NCBI GenBank assembly: GCA_028714615.1
Contig: JAQTMA010000118.1
Location: 1-12,500 of the forward strand
Length of the DNA: 12,500 nt
Direction: 5' to 3'
From: Anaerolineaceae bacterium
GTDB taxonomy: Bacteria > Chloroflexota > Anaerolineae > Anaerolineales > Anaerolineaceae
This document shows positions 5,201-12,500 of the stretch, in pieces. Numbering within the stretch: position 1 is the first letter of the stretch; the number at the start of each line of letters is the position of its first letter. The position numbers were made by a program, and so were the translations under genes. A model generated the notes under the pieces. The model was not told where the DNA came from. It searched no databases and saw nothing but the letters and a program-made list of their open reading frames with translations.

Positions 5201-5226
5201 GGCTTGGGCCTTCGGTTTTCCTTTTT
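5196..5226 (+). terminator. Intrinsic terminator in the leader of the ABC-F gene (attenuator)
   Basis: An 8-bp stem pairs 5196-5203 with 5208-5215 (one G-U pair) around the tetraloop TTGG. The tail TTTTCCTTTTT follows directly. It lies about 115 bases into the predicted leader and 17 bases before the ABC-F ATG. No gene that would need terminating precedes it on this strand, so it most likely acts as a conditional attenuator. Confidence 0.8.
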
Positions 5227-5242
5227 AATCAACAGGTTGCAT

Positions 5243-6895
5243 ATGTTATCCGTTTCTCAACTTTCCAAATCTTTTGGAATCGAAACCATCCTCGATGGGG
5301 TGAGCTTTCAGCTCAATCCCGGAGACCGCTTCGGGCTGGTAGGCCCCAACGGTTGCGGGAAGACCACCCTGCTGCGCATTCTGGCCGGAGAGGAACGACC
5401 CGATTCAGGTAGCTTTCACTTCAACCCGCCCAACCTCCGGTGGGGATACCTGCCCCAGGGTCTTCCCTTCCACGAAGAGGAAACCGTGGCAATGTTCCTC
5501 AACCGCATAGCAGGCGACCTGGACGGCTTGACCCGGCGCCTGGAAGAGCTGGCCACTCGGCTGGCGGCCAACCCGAACCAGGCGGACGATCATGGCGAGT
5601 ACGATCAGATCCTCAGTCGCCTGTCATTGGCCTCGGAGAATTCCGGGCGCGGGCCTGCCGTCCTGTCCGGCCTGGGGCTGGGCCAGGTGGCGTTCGATTC
5701 TCCGGTCGCTCACCTGAGCGGCGGCCAAAAAACCCGCCTGGGACTGGCCGGGGTGCTGTTAGCTGCTCCCCAGCTATTGCTCTTGGATGAGCCGACCAAC
5801 CACCTCGATCTGGAAATGCTCACCTGGCTGGAGGATTGGCTCGTCCACATGCCGGTGCGCACTCCGATAGGGGTATTGCTCGTCTCCCACGACCGGGCCT
5901 TCCTGGACCAGGTGGTAAACGGCATCCTGGAGATTGACCCGCGCAGTCACCACTTAAGGGCTTACTCCGGTAACTACACAGACTATCTGGAACAAAAACT
6001 GGCCGAAAAGGATAAACAATGGCAAGCCTACAGCGACCAACAGGTCGAGGTCGAACGCCTGAAAACCGCCGCCCGCCACTTGCGCGGCATCGCCCAGTTC
6101 CGCAAGGGCGGGAAAGCCGACAGCGGGGATAAATATGCCAGGGGTTTCTTTGCTAACCGCGCGTTGGCCACGGTCGGACGAGCCAAGCACATCGAGGCTC
6201 GCCTCGAAAAACTATTGGAGGAAGAACGCGTAGATAAACCTCGGGATGATTGGCAGATGAAGTTGGAATTCAGCGGGGCCCCTCAAACGGGGCGCGACGT
6301 GGTGGTGCTGGAGGAACTCGCCATCGGTTATGGAGAAAACCGCCTGTTATCCGGGCTGAACCAGACCATGCGAGCCGGCGCCCGGGTGGTGCTGGTGGGG
6401 CCGAACGGGGCCGGGAAGACCACCTTGCTGCGCACCATCGCTGGGCTGATCCCGCCGCTGGCCGGACGCGCCCGATTGGGTCCTAGCGTGCGCGCCGGCT
6501 ACATGATGCAAGAACAAGAAGACCTCGACTCCGGTTTGAATGCCTTGCAGACCATCCAGCGCATCCTCACCCAGTCTGAGACAGAGGCGCGCAACTTCCT
6601 GCACTACTTCTTGTTTTCCGGCGACGATGTGTTTACACCGGTGGGCAGTCTATCGTACGGGGAGCGCGCACGCCTGTCTTTAGCTTGTTTGGTGGCTCAG
6701 GGATGCAATCTCTTGCTGCTGGACGAGCCACTCAACCACCTGGACATCCCTTCGCGAGCGCGCTTCGAGCAAGCCTTGGCAAAGTACCCGGGGAGCGTAC
6801 TGGCAGTGGTCCACGACCGCTATTTCATCCAGGGGTTTGCGTCAGAAATTTGGGAGGTAAAGGGGAAGGGAATCGGGCAGTACGAGGTGAATTAA
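5243..6895 (+). CDS. ABC-F family ATPase (ribosome-associated, dual ATP-binding cassette)
   Basis: ABC-F proteins have two ATP-binding cassettes and no membrane part. They bind the ribosomal E site to assist translation or displace antibiotics. This one has 550 residues. Cassette 1: Walker A GPNGCGKTT (34-42), signature LSGGQ (158-162), Walker B LLLDEP (Glu183) and SHD (215-217). The charged inter-domain linker (about 240-335) is where the P-site tRNA interaction motif lies. Cassette 2: Walker A GPNGAGKTT (386-394), signature LSYGE (470-474), Walker B LLLDEP (Glu495) and VHD (523-525). I start at the ATG at 5243, giving MLSVSQLSKSF; an in-frame TTG at 5204 falls inside the terminator hairpin and lacks a ribosome site. 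The Shine-Dalgarno is weak (CAGG, 5233-5236). The leader with upstream ORF and terminator suggests induction by ribosome-targeting drugs. I cannot assign the subfamily, so antibiotic resistance versus a housekeeping translation role remains open. Confidence 0.93.
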   Translation: MLSVSQLSKSFGIETILDGVSFQLNPGDRFGLVGPNGCGKTTLLRILAGEERPDSGSFHFNPPNLRWGYLPQGLPFHEEETVAMFLNRIAGDLDGLTRRLEELATRLAANPNQADDHGEYDQILSRLSLASENSGRGPAVLSGLGLGQVAFDSPVAHLSGGQKTRLGLAGVLLAAPQLLLLDEPTNHLDLEMLTWLEDWLVHMPVRTPIGVLLVSHDRAFLDQVVNGILEIDPRSHHLRAYSGNYTDYLEQKLAEKDKQWQAYSDQQVEVERLKTAARHLRGIAQFRKGGKADSGDKYARGFFANRALATVGRAKHIEARLEKLLEEERVDKPRDDWQMKLEFSGAPQTGRDVVVLEELAIGYGENRLLSGLNQTMRAGARVVLVGPNGAGKTTLLRTIAGLIPPLAGRARLGPSVRAGYMMQEQEDLDSGLNALQTIQRILTQSETEARNFLHYFLFSGDDVFTPVGSLSYGERARLSLACLVAQGCNLLLLDEPLNHLDIPSRARFEQALAKYPGSVLAVVHDRYFIQGFASEIWEVKGKGIGQYEVN

Positions 6896-6903
6896 CAATG
6901 ACG

Positions 6904-6933
6904 GGTAGAGGCGAGGCGTGCCTTGCCTCTACC
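6904..6933. terminator. 13-bp palindromic hairpin between convergent genes, likely bidirectional terminator or REP-like element
   Basis: GGTAGAGGCGAGG (6904-6916) pairs with CCTTGCCTCTACC (6921-6933), with one G-U pair and a 4-base loop. It lies 8 bases after the ABC-F stop and 5 bases beyond the convergent exporter stop. T-tracts are weak on both strands, so it could also be a dispersed palindromic repeat doing terminator duty. Confidence 0.7.
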
Positions 6934-6938
6934 GGTGT

Positions 6939-8900
6939 TTATGCTTCCAACGCAGGCGGCACGTCTGCCGGGAACTCGTTATGCTTGAATTGTGTGTGAT
7001 AGAGGTGGGCGTACAATCCGTCCTGCCTCATCAATTCGGCGTGCGTGCCGCGCTCGACCACTTTGCCGCGGTCCATGACCAGGATCAAGTCAGCCGCCAG
7101 GATGGTGCTCAGGCGATGGGCAATCACGATGCTGGTACGCCCTGCCATCACCCGCTTGAGGGCGTCCTGGATCAAGGCTTCCGATTCGCTATCCAGGTGG
7201 CTGGTAGCTTCATCCAATACCAGGATGCGCGGGTTCTTCAGGATCACGCGGGCCAGGGCCATGCGCTGCTTTTCGCCGCCGCTGAGGCGGTAGCCCCGTT
7301 CGCCGACCACCGTGTCGTAGCGGTCAGGCAGCCCCATGATGAAATCGTGGATGTTGGCAGCCTTCGCGGCGCCTTCCAGCTCAGTTTGGGTGCCATCCAG
7401 GCGCGCATATAACAGGTTGGTGCGGATGGTATCGTGGAACAGGTGGGTTTCCTGGGTGACCATCCCGATCTGGGCGGAGAGCGAATCGAGATTTAGGTTG
7501 CGCAAATCATGCCCATCGATGCAAATGCTGCCCTCGGTGGGGTCGTATAGACGCGGGATTAGGTAGGTGAGGGTGGTCTTGCCGGCGCCGCTGGGACCAA
7601 CCAGCGCAACCAACTGTCCGGGGGTTACCTTGAAAGTTACATCCTCCAGGGCTTGCAGGCGCGCCTGCGTATATGGCGTCGCTTCTGCGGGGGTCTCCTC
7701 CTTCTCTCCATCCTGCCCGCCAGATAACGCCGCGGTGACGTTCTCCATGTGTCCGTAGCGATGCACCCCACTTAACAAGCCTTTGGATTGCGTATCGTAG
7801 CGAAAGCCAACGTGCTCGAATTGCAGCTCTCCACGAGCTTCTCTCAAGATCACCGCGCCTGGTGAGTCGGCAATCTCCTGCGGCAGATCGATGACCTCGA
7901 AAACGCGCTCAAAACTAACCAGGGAGGTGGCGAAATCCACGGGGGCGTTGGCGAGGCCTTGCAAAGAACCATACAGGCTGGAAAGGTACGCCCCAAATGC
8001 AACGATCATGCCGACCGAGAATACTTTTTGGATAGCCAGGTAACCGCCCAAGCCATAGATCAGAGCCGTCCCAACGGCCGAGAGCAGGCCGATGATGACG
8101 AAGAAAACCGAGCCGACCAACGCTCTCCGAATGCCCAAATCACGTACCTGGGAAGCCCGCTTTTCGAACCTGCTCACTTCGACCGGCCGGCGGCCGAAGA
8201 GCTTGACCAGCAACGCCCCGCTGATATTGAGGGTTTCGTTCATCATCGCATTCATCTGGGCGTTGGCTTCCATCTGATCGCGGGCAATATCGCGCAACTG
8301 GTTGCCCAGGCGGCGGGCAACAATGATGAAAAGCGGCAGAATGACCACACTGATCAGGGTCAGGCGCCATTCCAGGGTGAGCATGACGATCAGCACGGCG
8401 GTCGCCTGCACGATATTGGTGATAATGCTGACGATGGTATTGCTGATGGCATTTTGCGCCCCGACCACGTCGTTGTTCAAGCGGCTCATTAACTCGCCGA
8501 CCTTGGTATTCGTGAAGAAGCGCAGCGACATGCGCTCCAGGTGGGCATATAGCGCTACGCGCAGGTCGTAGATCACGCCTTCTCCCACCCCGGCGTTCAA
8601 CCGGCGCTGGACGACATTAATCAGGCCGCCCACGATCGGGACCAATAGCAGCGCCAGGGCCAGGAATCCCAGGCGACGCAAATCGCCCGAGGGGATGGTG
8701 CGGTCGATCAGATCGCGCAGGATGAGGGGGGTCAGCAGAGTCAGGCCTGTACTCGCCAGGATGAGCACCAGCATGGCGACGATCTGCCTCCGATAAGGCA
8801 GCGAATAGGTCATTACGCGCCGGAGCAGCTCACGCGTAACCTTCGGTTTTTCATCTGGGGAGCTGATATAGCCCCACCAACCACCACCGTGAAAGCCCAT
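6939..8900 (-). CDS. ABC exporter half-transporter (fused membrane and ATP-binding domains)
   Basis: This 653-residue type IV exporter half (MsbA/LmrA-like) should work as a dimer in the cytoplasmic membrane, exporting lipids or drugs; the substrate is unknown. The membrane domain covers about 22-335, with hydrophobic segments near 40-62, 78-97, 155-176, 178-197, 262-285 and 294-312. The ATP-binding domain has A-loop FRY (Tyr368), Walker A GPSGAGKTT (435-443), Q-loop Gln483, signature LSGGEKQR (539-546), Walker B VLDEATS with catalytic Glu564, and H-loop His595; all key residues are present. Unusual is a hydrophilic spacer of about 46 residues (370-416) between the first two strands of this domain. 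The start at 8900 follows AGGAGGT with tight spacing. The N-terminus MGFHGGGWWG is glycine-rich. Its stop is 5 bases from the palindrome it shares with the convergent ABC-F gene. A TATAAT at 8931-8936 suggests its own promoter. Confidence 0.95.
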   Translation of the reverse strand: MGFHGGGWWGYISSPDEKPKVTRELLRRVMTYSLPYRRQIVAMLVLILASTGLTLLTPLILRDLIDRTIPSGDLRRLGFLALALLLVPIVGGLINVVQRRLNAGVGEGVIYDLRVALYAHLERMSLRFFTNTKVGELMSRLNNDVVGAQNAISNTIVSIITNIVQATAVLIVMLTLEWRLTLISVVILPLFIIVARRLGNQLRDIARDQMEANAQMNAMMNETLNISGALLVKLFGRRPVEVSRFEKRASQVRDLGIRRALVGSVFFVIIGLLSAVGTALIYGLGGYLAIQKVFSVGMIVAFGAYLSSLYGSLQGLANAPVDFATSLVSFERVFEVIDLPQEIADSPGAVILREARGELQFEHVGFRYDTQSKGLLSGVHRYGHMENVTAALSGGQDGEKEETPAEATPYTQARLQALEDVTFKVTPGQLVALVGPSGAGKTTLTYLIPRLYDPTEGSICIDGHDLRNLNLDSLSAQIGMVTQETHLFHDTIRTNLLYARLDGTQTELEGAAKAANIHDFIMGLPDRYDTVVGERGYRLSGGEKQRMALARVILKNPRILVLDEATSHLDSESEALIQDALKRVMAGRTSIVIAHRLSTILAADLILVMDRGKVVERGTHAELMRQDGLYAHLYHTQFKHNEFPADVPPALEA

Positions 8901-8930
8901 AGACCTCCTAATATGGATTATTTTGGTAGA

Positions 8931-8936
8931 ATTATA
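8931..8936 (-). promoter_or_regulatory. Candidate -10 element (TATAAT) for the exporter gene
   Basis: A perfect TATAAT on the minus strand predicts a start near 8924, about 24 bases before the ATG at 8900. No recognisable -35 is seen. The rest of the 154-base gap (8901-9054) shows no convincing terminator after the upstream HD-GYP gene. Confidence 0.5.
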
Positions 8937-9054
8937 CCCCTATTGCGCCCAGGTCTCCCCCTGTTTCTTGGCTTTGGTGTATCAAAACGAACTGATCCGA
9001 GCCATTCCCGCTCAGACCAGATACTCAGCCGTTAACGACCGGAGCCCGGCATGC

Positions 9055-12000
9055 CTAGCAGAATTCCCACTGCTTCAAGCGGAAAAAAGCTTCGACCACC
9101 TTGGGATCAAAATGCTTTCCGGATTGTTCGAGCAAGAAAGCGCATACTTTTTCTTCTGGCCAGGCTTTACGGTAAGGGCGATCTGAAGAGAGCGCATCCC
9201 ATACATCCACCAAGGCGAAGATGCGCGCGGTTAGCGGGATTTCATCACGTTTCAACCCGTGTGGATAACCGGACCCATCCCATTTCTCGTGGTGGTAGTT
9301 GGGAATATCCAGGGCAGGGCGCAGGAATCCGATCGGGGAAAGCAGCGAGTAGGCATGTTCGGGGTGCTTTCGCATGATCACCCATTCTTCGGGGGTGAGC
9401 GGGCCGGGCTTTTGCAGAATCTCATCCGGAATGGCCATCTTTCCAATGTCGTGCAGCAGAGCGCCGCGGCGGATATGGACGATTTGGCTTTCGTTGATTC
9501 CCATTTGGCGGGCCAGCTCCAGGGTCATTTCGGTGACCCGCAAGGTATGATACTCGGTGTCACGATCGCGCAAATCGAGCGCCCGCGACCAACCCTCGAT
9601 GGTGGCATCGTATGCCTGCGATAGTTCGAAGTTCGACCGCTCTAAGTTATTGAACATCTCCACATTGTCCAGGGCGATGGCGGCCTGACCGGCCAGTGAT
9701 TCGAGGAAATCCATCCATTCACGGTCGAGACGGAGCGGTGAGCGGTGGAAGACTTCCATGACCCCTTTCACCTGGCCCTTGGCCACAAATGGCAGCGACA
9801 CGGAGGTGAGAAAACCCTCCTGAGCCAGCAGTCGTGAGCGGTCGTCGTCCAGCACACGCAAATCGGTAACGGTATACGTGCGCCGTTCCAAAACGGCGTT
9901 GATCAGCGCAGTGCGGTGGCCGGCGTTGCCAAAACCAGATATGGACAGCCGCATCTGCGTCAGGGCTGGGTTGCGGAACCCACGTCCGGCGCCCCATTCC
10001 AGGATGCGCGAAGTGGGATTGAACAACCAGATATCCGCCGCGTCGATTTTTAGGGTGGAAATCGTCTCATCTACGAGAATACTCAATGTGAGCTTGGCAT
10101 CGATGGAGGCAGTAATGGCCATGTCGATCGTGCGCAGTGTGCTCAAACGCTGCAAGCGTTCTTCAGTCTGCTCGTGCAAGCGCGCCCGGTGGATGGCGCT
10201 GGCAGCAATCTCCCCGATGGCCGTTAATAACCGGGTATCCTCATTCCGAATGACGCTCTGCCGGCCCATGCACAGAACCCCGATGAGTTGGTCCTGGGTC
10301 AACAGGGGAACGCACAACAGGGCTTGCACGCCTTGCTTAAAGGGAACGGATTGCAACTCGGGATCGTCGAGGACATGGTTATTCAGATAAGGCTGGCCGC
10401 CGGCAACCATCTTGCCGCATGCGGTTTGGCCTAAGCTAATCGAAGTCCCGCTCAATCGCTCCCACTCTCCCTGTGCCACCTCAACCAACAGGTTTTCTTC
10501 AGCACCGGTTTGCAAGATCAGGGCCGTCCCATCCGCCTGCAATAAGTCACGCACCTGGTCCAGGATGATCGGCAACATCTCAGTAGAGGATTGGGCTACT
10601 CGCAAAGCCGAGGTAACTTTTTCTAACACGGCCAATTCATGGCTGCGCTGCAGCTCTGCCTCGAACAAGCGCAATTTTTCTATTGCGATTCCGACCTCTC
10701 CGGCCACGACGGACAACAAGCGTTCGTCCGCCTCCGTAAATTTACCGACCTGGGTGCTTTCCGCATTCAAGACACCCAACACCCGTTCCCCTACCATGAT
10801 CGGCACACTAATCTCCGAGCGGGTCAATGGGTCAGCAGCCACGTAGTCTGATTCCTCGCATGTGTCCGTCACCAGGCGAGATTTCTTGTGTTGGGCTACC
10901 CAGCCGATAATTCCTTCGCCCGGTTGGAGAGCCGGTTGGACCATCCCTGCCCGGATGCGGTAAGAATCATGGAATCGAAACACTCCGGTGGTTTCATCCA
11001 AGAAAGCCAAACCGAAATCATCGGAGTAGATCATATCGCCGATCAATCGGGTCACCCGTTCGATCAGCTCATCCAAACTGGTCGCCTCGTTTCCGGCCAT
11101 AGCCACGGCGTGCAGTGCGGTCATATCGTTCAAGAGACGCGCCTGGGCCTGTTCGGCTTTACGCCGTTCGGCGATATCGCGGGCAACGACCTGGCAGGCC
11201 GGTTTGCCCTCATACGTGAAGGGGCTGGCTGTCACTTCAGCATCAACCGTAGAGCCATCCAGCCGGAGATAGGTTTCGTAAATCGGCTGGACACTGACTT
11301 TTTCTACCTGGACGGTTTGCACCCGCTGCCGAACAATCTCGCGATCCTCTGGAGAGACACGTTCCATCACATCCGTCCCGATCAACTCGTCCGGGGTATT
11401 GGCTCCAAACAGCTTCAGGCAAGCAGGATTGACATAAACCAGCTTGCCTTCACAGTGGATGTAGATGGCATCCGGCGACAGTTCCACCAGGTTGCGATAA
11501 TGCTCGGCGCTCTGGCGCAACTCTTCGTTAGCTTTTCGGGCCTCCAGGTTCTTCTTCTCGAGAGCTGTCCCCATTTCATTAAACGAGCGCGATAATTCGC
11601 CCAGGTCGCTCATTCCATACGGAGAACTGGCGCGGACACTAAAGTCCCCTCCCGCCATGCGCCGGGTAGCCAGAACCAATTCTGAAATACGGCGGAGGAG
11701 AAAAAAGTAGGCTCCAACCCAGGCTGCGGCCAACACCAGGAGAGTGATGATCCCAAACACGGTCAGATCTGCAGCAAGAGCCCGATCAGCCTCTGCATAA
11801 GCAACGCTGGTGGGAATGCTGATGCTTACCAGGATGCCCTTGACGGTAGCATCGTTCATCAGGTGGATGTATCCAACCAGGCGTGGTACGCCGTCCAGCC
11901 CCACCCCCTGGGTCGTTCCCTCGACATTCGCCTGCATCTTTCGAAATAGGTCGGTCTCTGCAGTACCTTTTCCAATGTATTGATCCGGGTCTGGGTAGCG

Positions 12001-12500
12001 GGCCAGGATCACACCCTCCGGATCGTACAATGTAAAAGTTGACCCCGCGGGGAGCTTCACATCGATGACCAGTTGGGTCAGCCAATTCAGATCTACGGCG
12101 GCATATACCACGGATTTGATTAGTCCGGACGGAAGGGTAGTCGGGTAGCCAAAGTTAATCTGGGGTTGGTGGGTAATCCGTCCAATCTGGAAATCACCGT
12201 GCGCAAAGGTGTGCGTAGCCATCGTGCGCTGAAACCAGGGCCGGTCCATGACGTTGACTGGACTGGTCATAGGAAGCGCGGAGCAAAGGATATCTCCGTT
12301 TGCATTTGCCACGCCCAGGTTCGAATATTGCCTGAATTGTTTCAAAACACCAGCCAGGAATGCGGAACACGCATGTGCATCGGAGCCACGCACAGCCTCG
12401 ACCTGCGCCAATCCCGTCAGCAATTGGCGAGTTCCTTCTTCCTGCCGGTTGAATTCAGCAGAGACGAGGCGAGTAAGGCGTAACGCCTCCTCCTGAATAC
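9055..12500 (-). CDS. Cache-HAMP-PAS-GAF(x3)-HD-GYP protein, probable cyclic-di-GMP phosphodiesterase (5' end beyond window)
   Basis: The frame is open from the right edge to the stop at 9055: 1147 residues in the window, with the true start outside. Positions below count from the codon at 12423. An extracytoplasmic Cache sensor (1 to about 205, with VMDRPWFQRT and NFGYP) is followed by a membrane helix (219-243), a HAMP domain (about 243-297), PAS (about 308-420), GAF domains near 435-585, 595-750 and 760-922, and a C-terminal HD-GYP domain (940-1122). The catalytic set is complete: H959, HDIGK (991-995), H1020, HHEKWDGSGYP (1044-1054) and D1073 in VDVWDAL. HD-GYP enzymes hydrolyse c-di-GMP to pGpG or GMP, so this should link an external ligand and cytoplasmic signals to c-di-GMP removal. 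No GGDEF or EAL domain is present. A first membrane helix is expected just beyond the edge. The ligands are unknown. Confidence 0.94.
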   Translation of the reverse strand, partial: IQEEALRLTRLVSAEFNRQEEGTRQLLTGLAQVEAVRGSDAHACSAFLAGVLKQFRQYSNLGVANANGDILCSALPMTSPVNVMDRPWFQRTMATHTFAHGDFQIGRITHQPQINFGYPTTLPSGLIKSVVYAAVDLNWLTQLVIDVKLPAGSTFTLYDPEGVILARYPDPDQYIGKGTAETDLFRKMQANVEGTTQGVGLDGVPRLVGYIHLMNDATVKGILVSISIPTSVAYAEADRALAADLTVFGIITLLVLAAAWVGAYFFLLRRISELVLATRRMAGGDFSVRASSPYGMSDLGELSRSFNEMGTALEKKNLEARKANEELRQSAEHYRNLVELSPDAIYIHCEGKLVYVNPACLKLFGANTPDELIGTDVMERVSPEDREIVRQRVQTVQVEKVSVQPIYETYLRLDGSTVDAEVTASPFTYEGKPACQVVARDIAERRKAEQAQARLLNDMTALHAVAMAGNEATSLDELIERVTRLIGDMIYSDDFGLAFLDETTGVFRFHDSYRIRAGMVQPALQPGEGIIGWVAQHKKSRLVTDTCEESDYVAADPLTRSEISVPIMVGERVLGVLNAESTQVGKFTEADERLLSVVAGEVGIAIEKLRLFEAELQRSHELAVLEKVTSALRVAQSSTEMLPIILDQVRDLLQADGTALILQTGAEENLLVEVAQGEWERLSGTSISLGQTACGKMVAGGQPYLNNHVLDDPELQSVPFKQGVQALLCVPLLTQDQLIGVLCMGRQSVIRNEDTRLLTAIGEIAASAIHRARLHEQTEERLQRLSTLRTIDMAITASIDAKLTLSILVDETISTLKIDAADIWLFNPTSRILEWGAGRGFRNPALTQMRLSISGFGNAGHRTALINAVLERRTYTVTDLRVLDDDRSRLLAQEGFLTSVSLPFVAKGQVKGVMEVFHRSPLRLDREWMDFLESLAGQAAIALDNVEMFNNLERSNFELSQAYDATIEGWSRALDLRDRDTEYHTLRVTEMTLELARQMGINESQIVHIRRGALLHDIGKMAIPDEILQKPGPLTPEEWVIMRKHPEHAYSLLSPIGFLRPALDIPNYHHEKWDGSGYPHGLKRDEIPLTARIFALVDVWDALSSDRPYRKAWPEEKVCAFLLEQSGKHFDPKVVEAFFRLKQWEFC

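Noticed and set aside
5204..5242. TTG at 5204 as the start of the ABC-F gene
   Set aside because: It falls in the loop of the intrinsic terminator and lacks a Shine-Dalgarno. The ATG at 5243 gives the normal ABC-F opening.
7959..8492. A 177-codon plus-strand frame opposite the exporter gene
   Set aside because: It is an antisense shadow: composition is skewed to Gln, Asp, Arg and His, no motif is present, and the opposite strand is a fully supported ABC exporter.
8901..9054. A terminator or small gene between the HD-GYP and exporter genes
   Set aside because: Only short arms such as GAGC/GCTC and CCGG/CCGG can be drawn, with no T-tract. The open frames there lack ribosome sites and overlap the neighbouring coding sequence.

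Overview
The window looks like chromosomal DNA from a free-living bacterium of the phylum Chloroflexota, probably Anaerolineae-like. That placement is my inference. It rests on the gene style: a NarL-type two-component pair with a multi-pass kinase, an exporter that begins MGFHGGGWWG, and a very long Cache-HAMP-PAS-GAF-GAF-GAF-HD-GYP sensor. The DNA is moderately GC-rich and densely coded on both strands. No mobile element, CRISPR array or rRNA is visible.

Layout, left to right. A minus-strand cluster (2018 down to 1) encodes a metallo-beta-lactamase-fold protein, a 100-residue protein of unknown function, and the DNA-repair glycosylase MutY, which runs off the left edge. The genes are 8 to 10 bases apart and probably co-transcribed. 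A region rich in short degenerate tandem repeats (2051-2178) follows. Next is a tRNA-Asn(GUU) gene with a near-perfect housekeeping promoter and a hairpin behind it. From 2528 to 4421 a membrane histidine kinase and its LuxR/NarL-type response regulator overlap by 23 bases. Two inverted repeats and a -10-like hexamer placed for a leaderless message lie upstream of the kinase. A sixA-type phosphohistidine phosphatase converges on this pair.

The most interesting stretch is 5070-5243, the leader of an ABC-F ATPase gene. It contains a -10 hexamer, a well-placed Shine-Dalgarno with a six-codon upstream ORF (MRTSNL), a region able to form competing stems, and a strong intrinsic terminator just ahead of the true ATG. 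This is the layout of ribosome-mediated transcription attenuation known for ABC-F antibiotic-resistance genes in Firmicutes. Here it would be a candidate ribosome-sensing switch outside that group.

The right half is minus-strand: an ABC exporter half-transporter with an unusual spacer inside its nucleotide-binding domain, then a multidomain c-di-GMP phosphodiesterase whose N-terminus lies beyond the right edge. A 13-bp palindromic stem separates the ABC-F gene from the exporter.

Working together: the region mixes housekeeping (MutY, tRNA) with sensing and stress functions (kinase/regulator, SixA, ABC-F ribosome protection, exporter, c-di-GMP turnover). The ABC-F and exporter genes could both serve drug tolerance, but they are convergent and nothing shows shared control. 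All reading is by eye from the sequence; no searches or folding programs were run.
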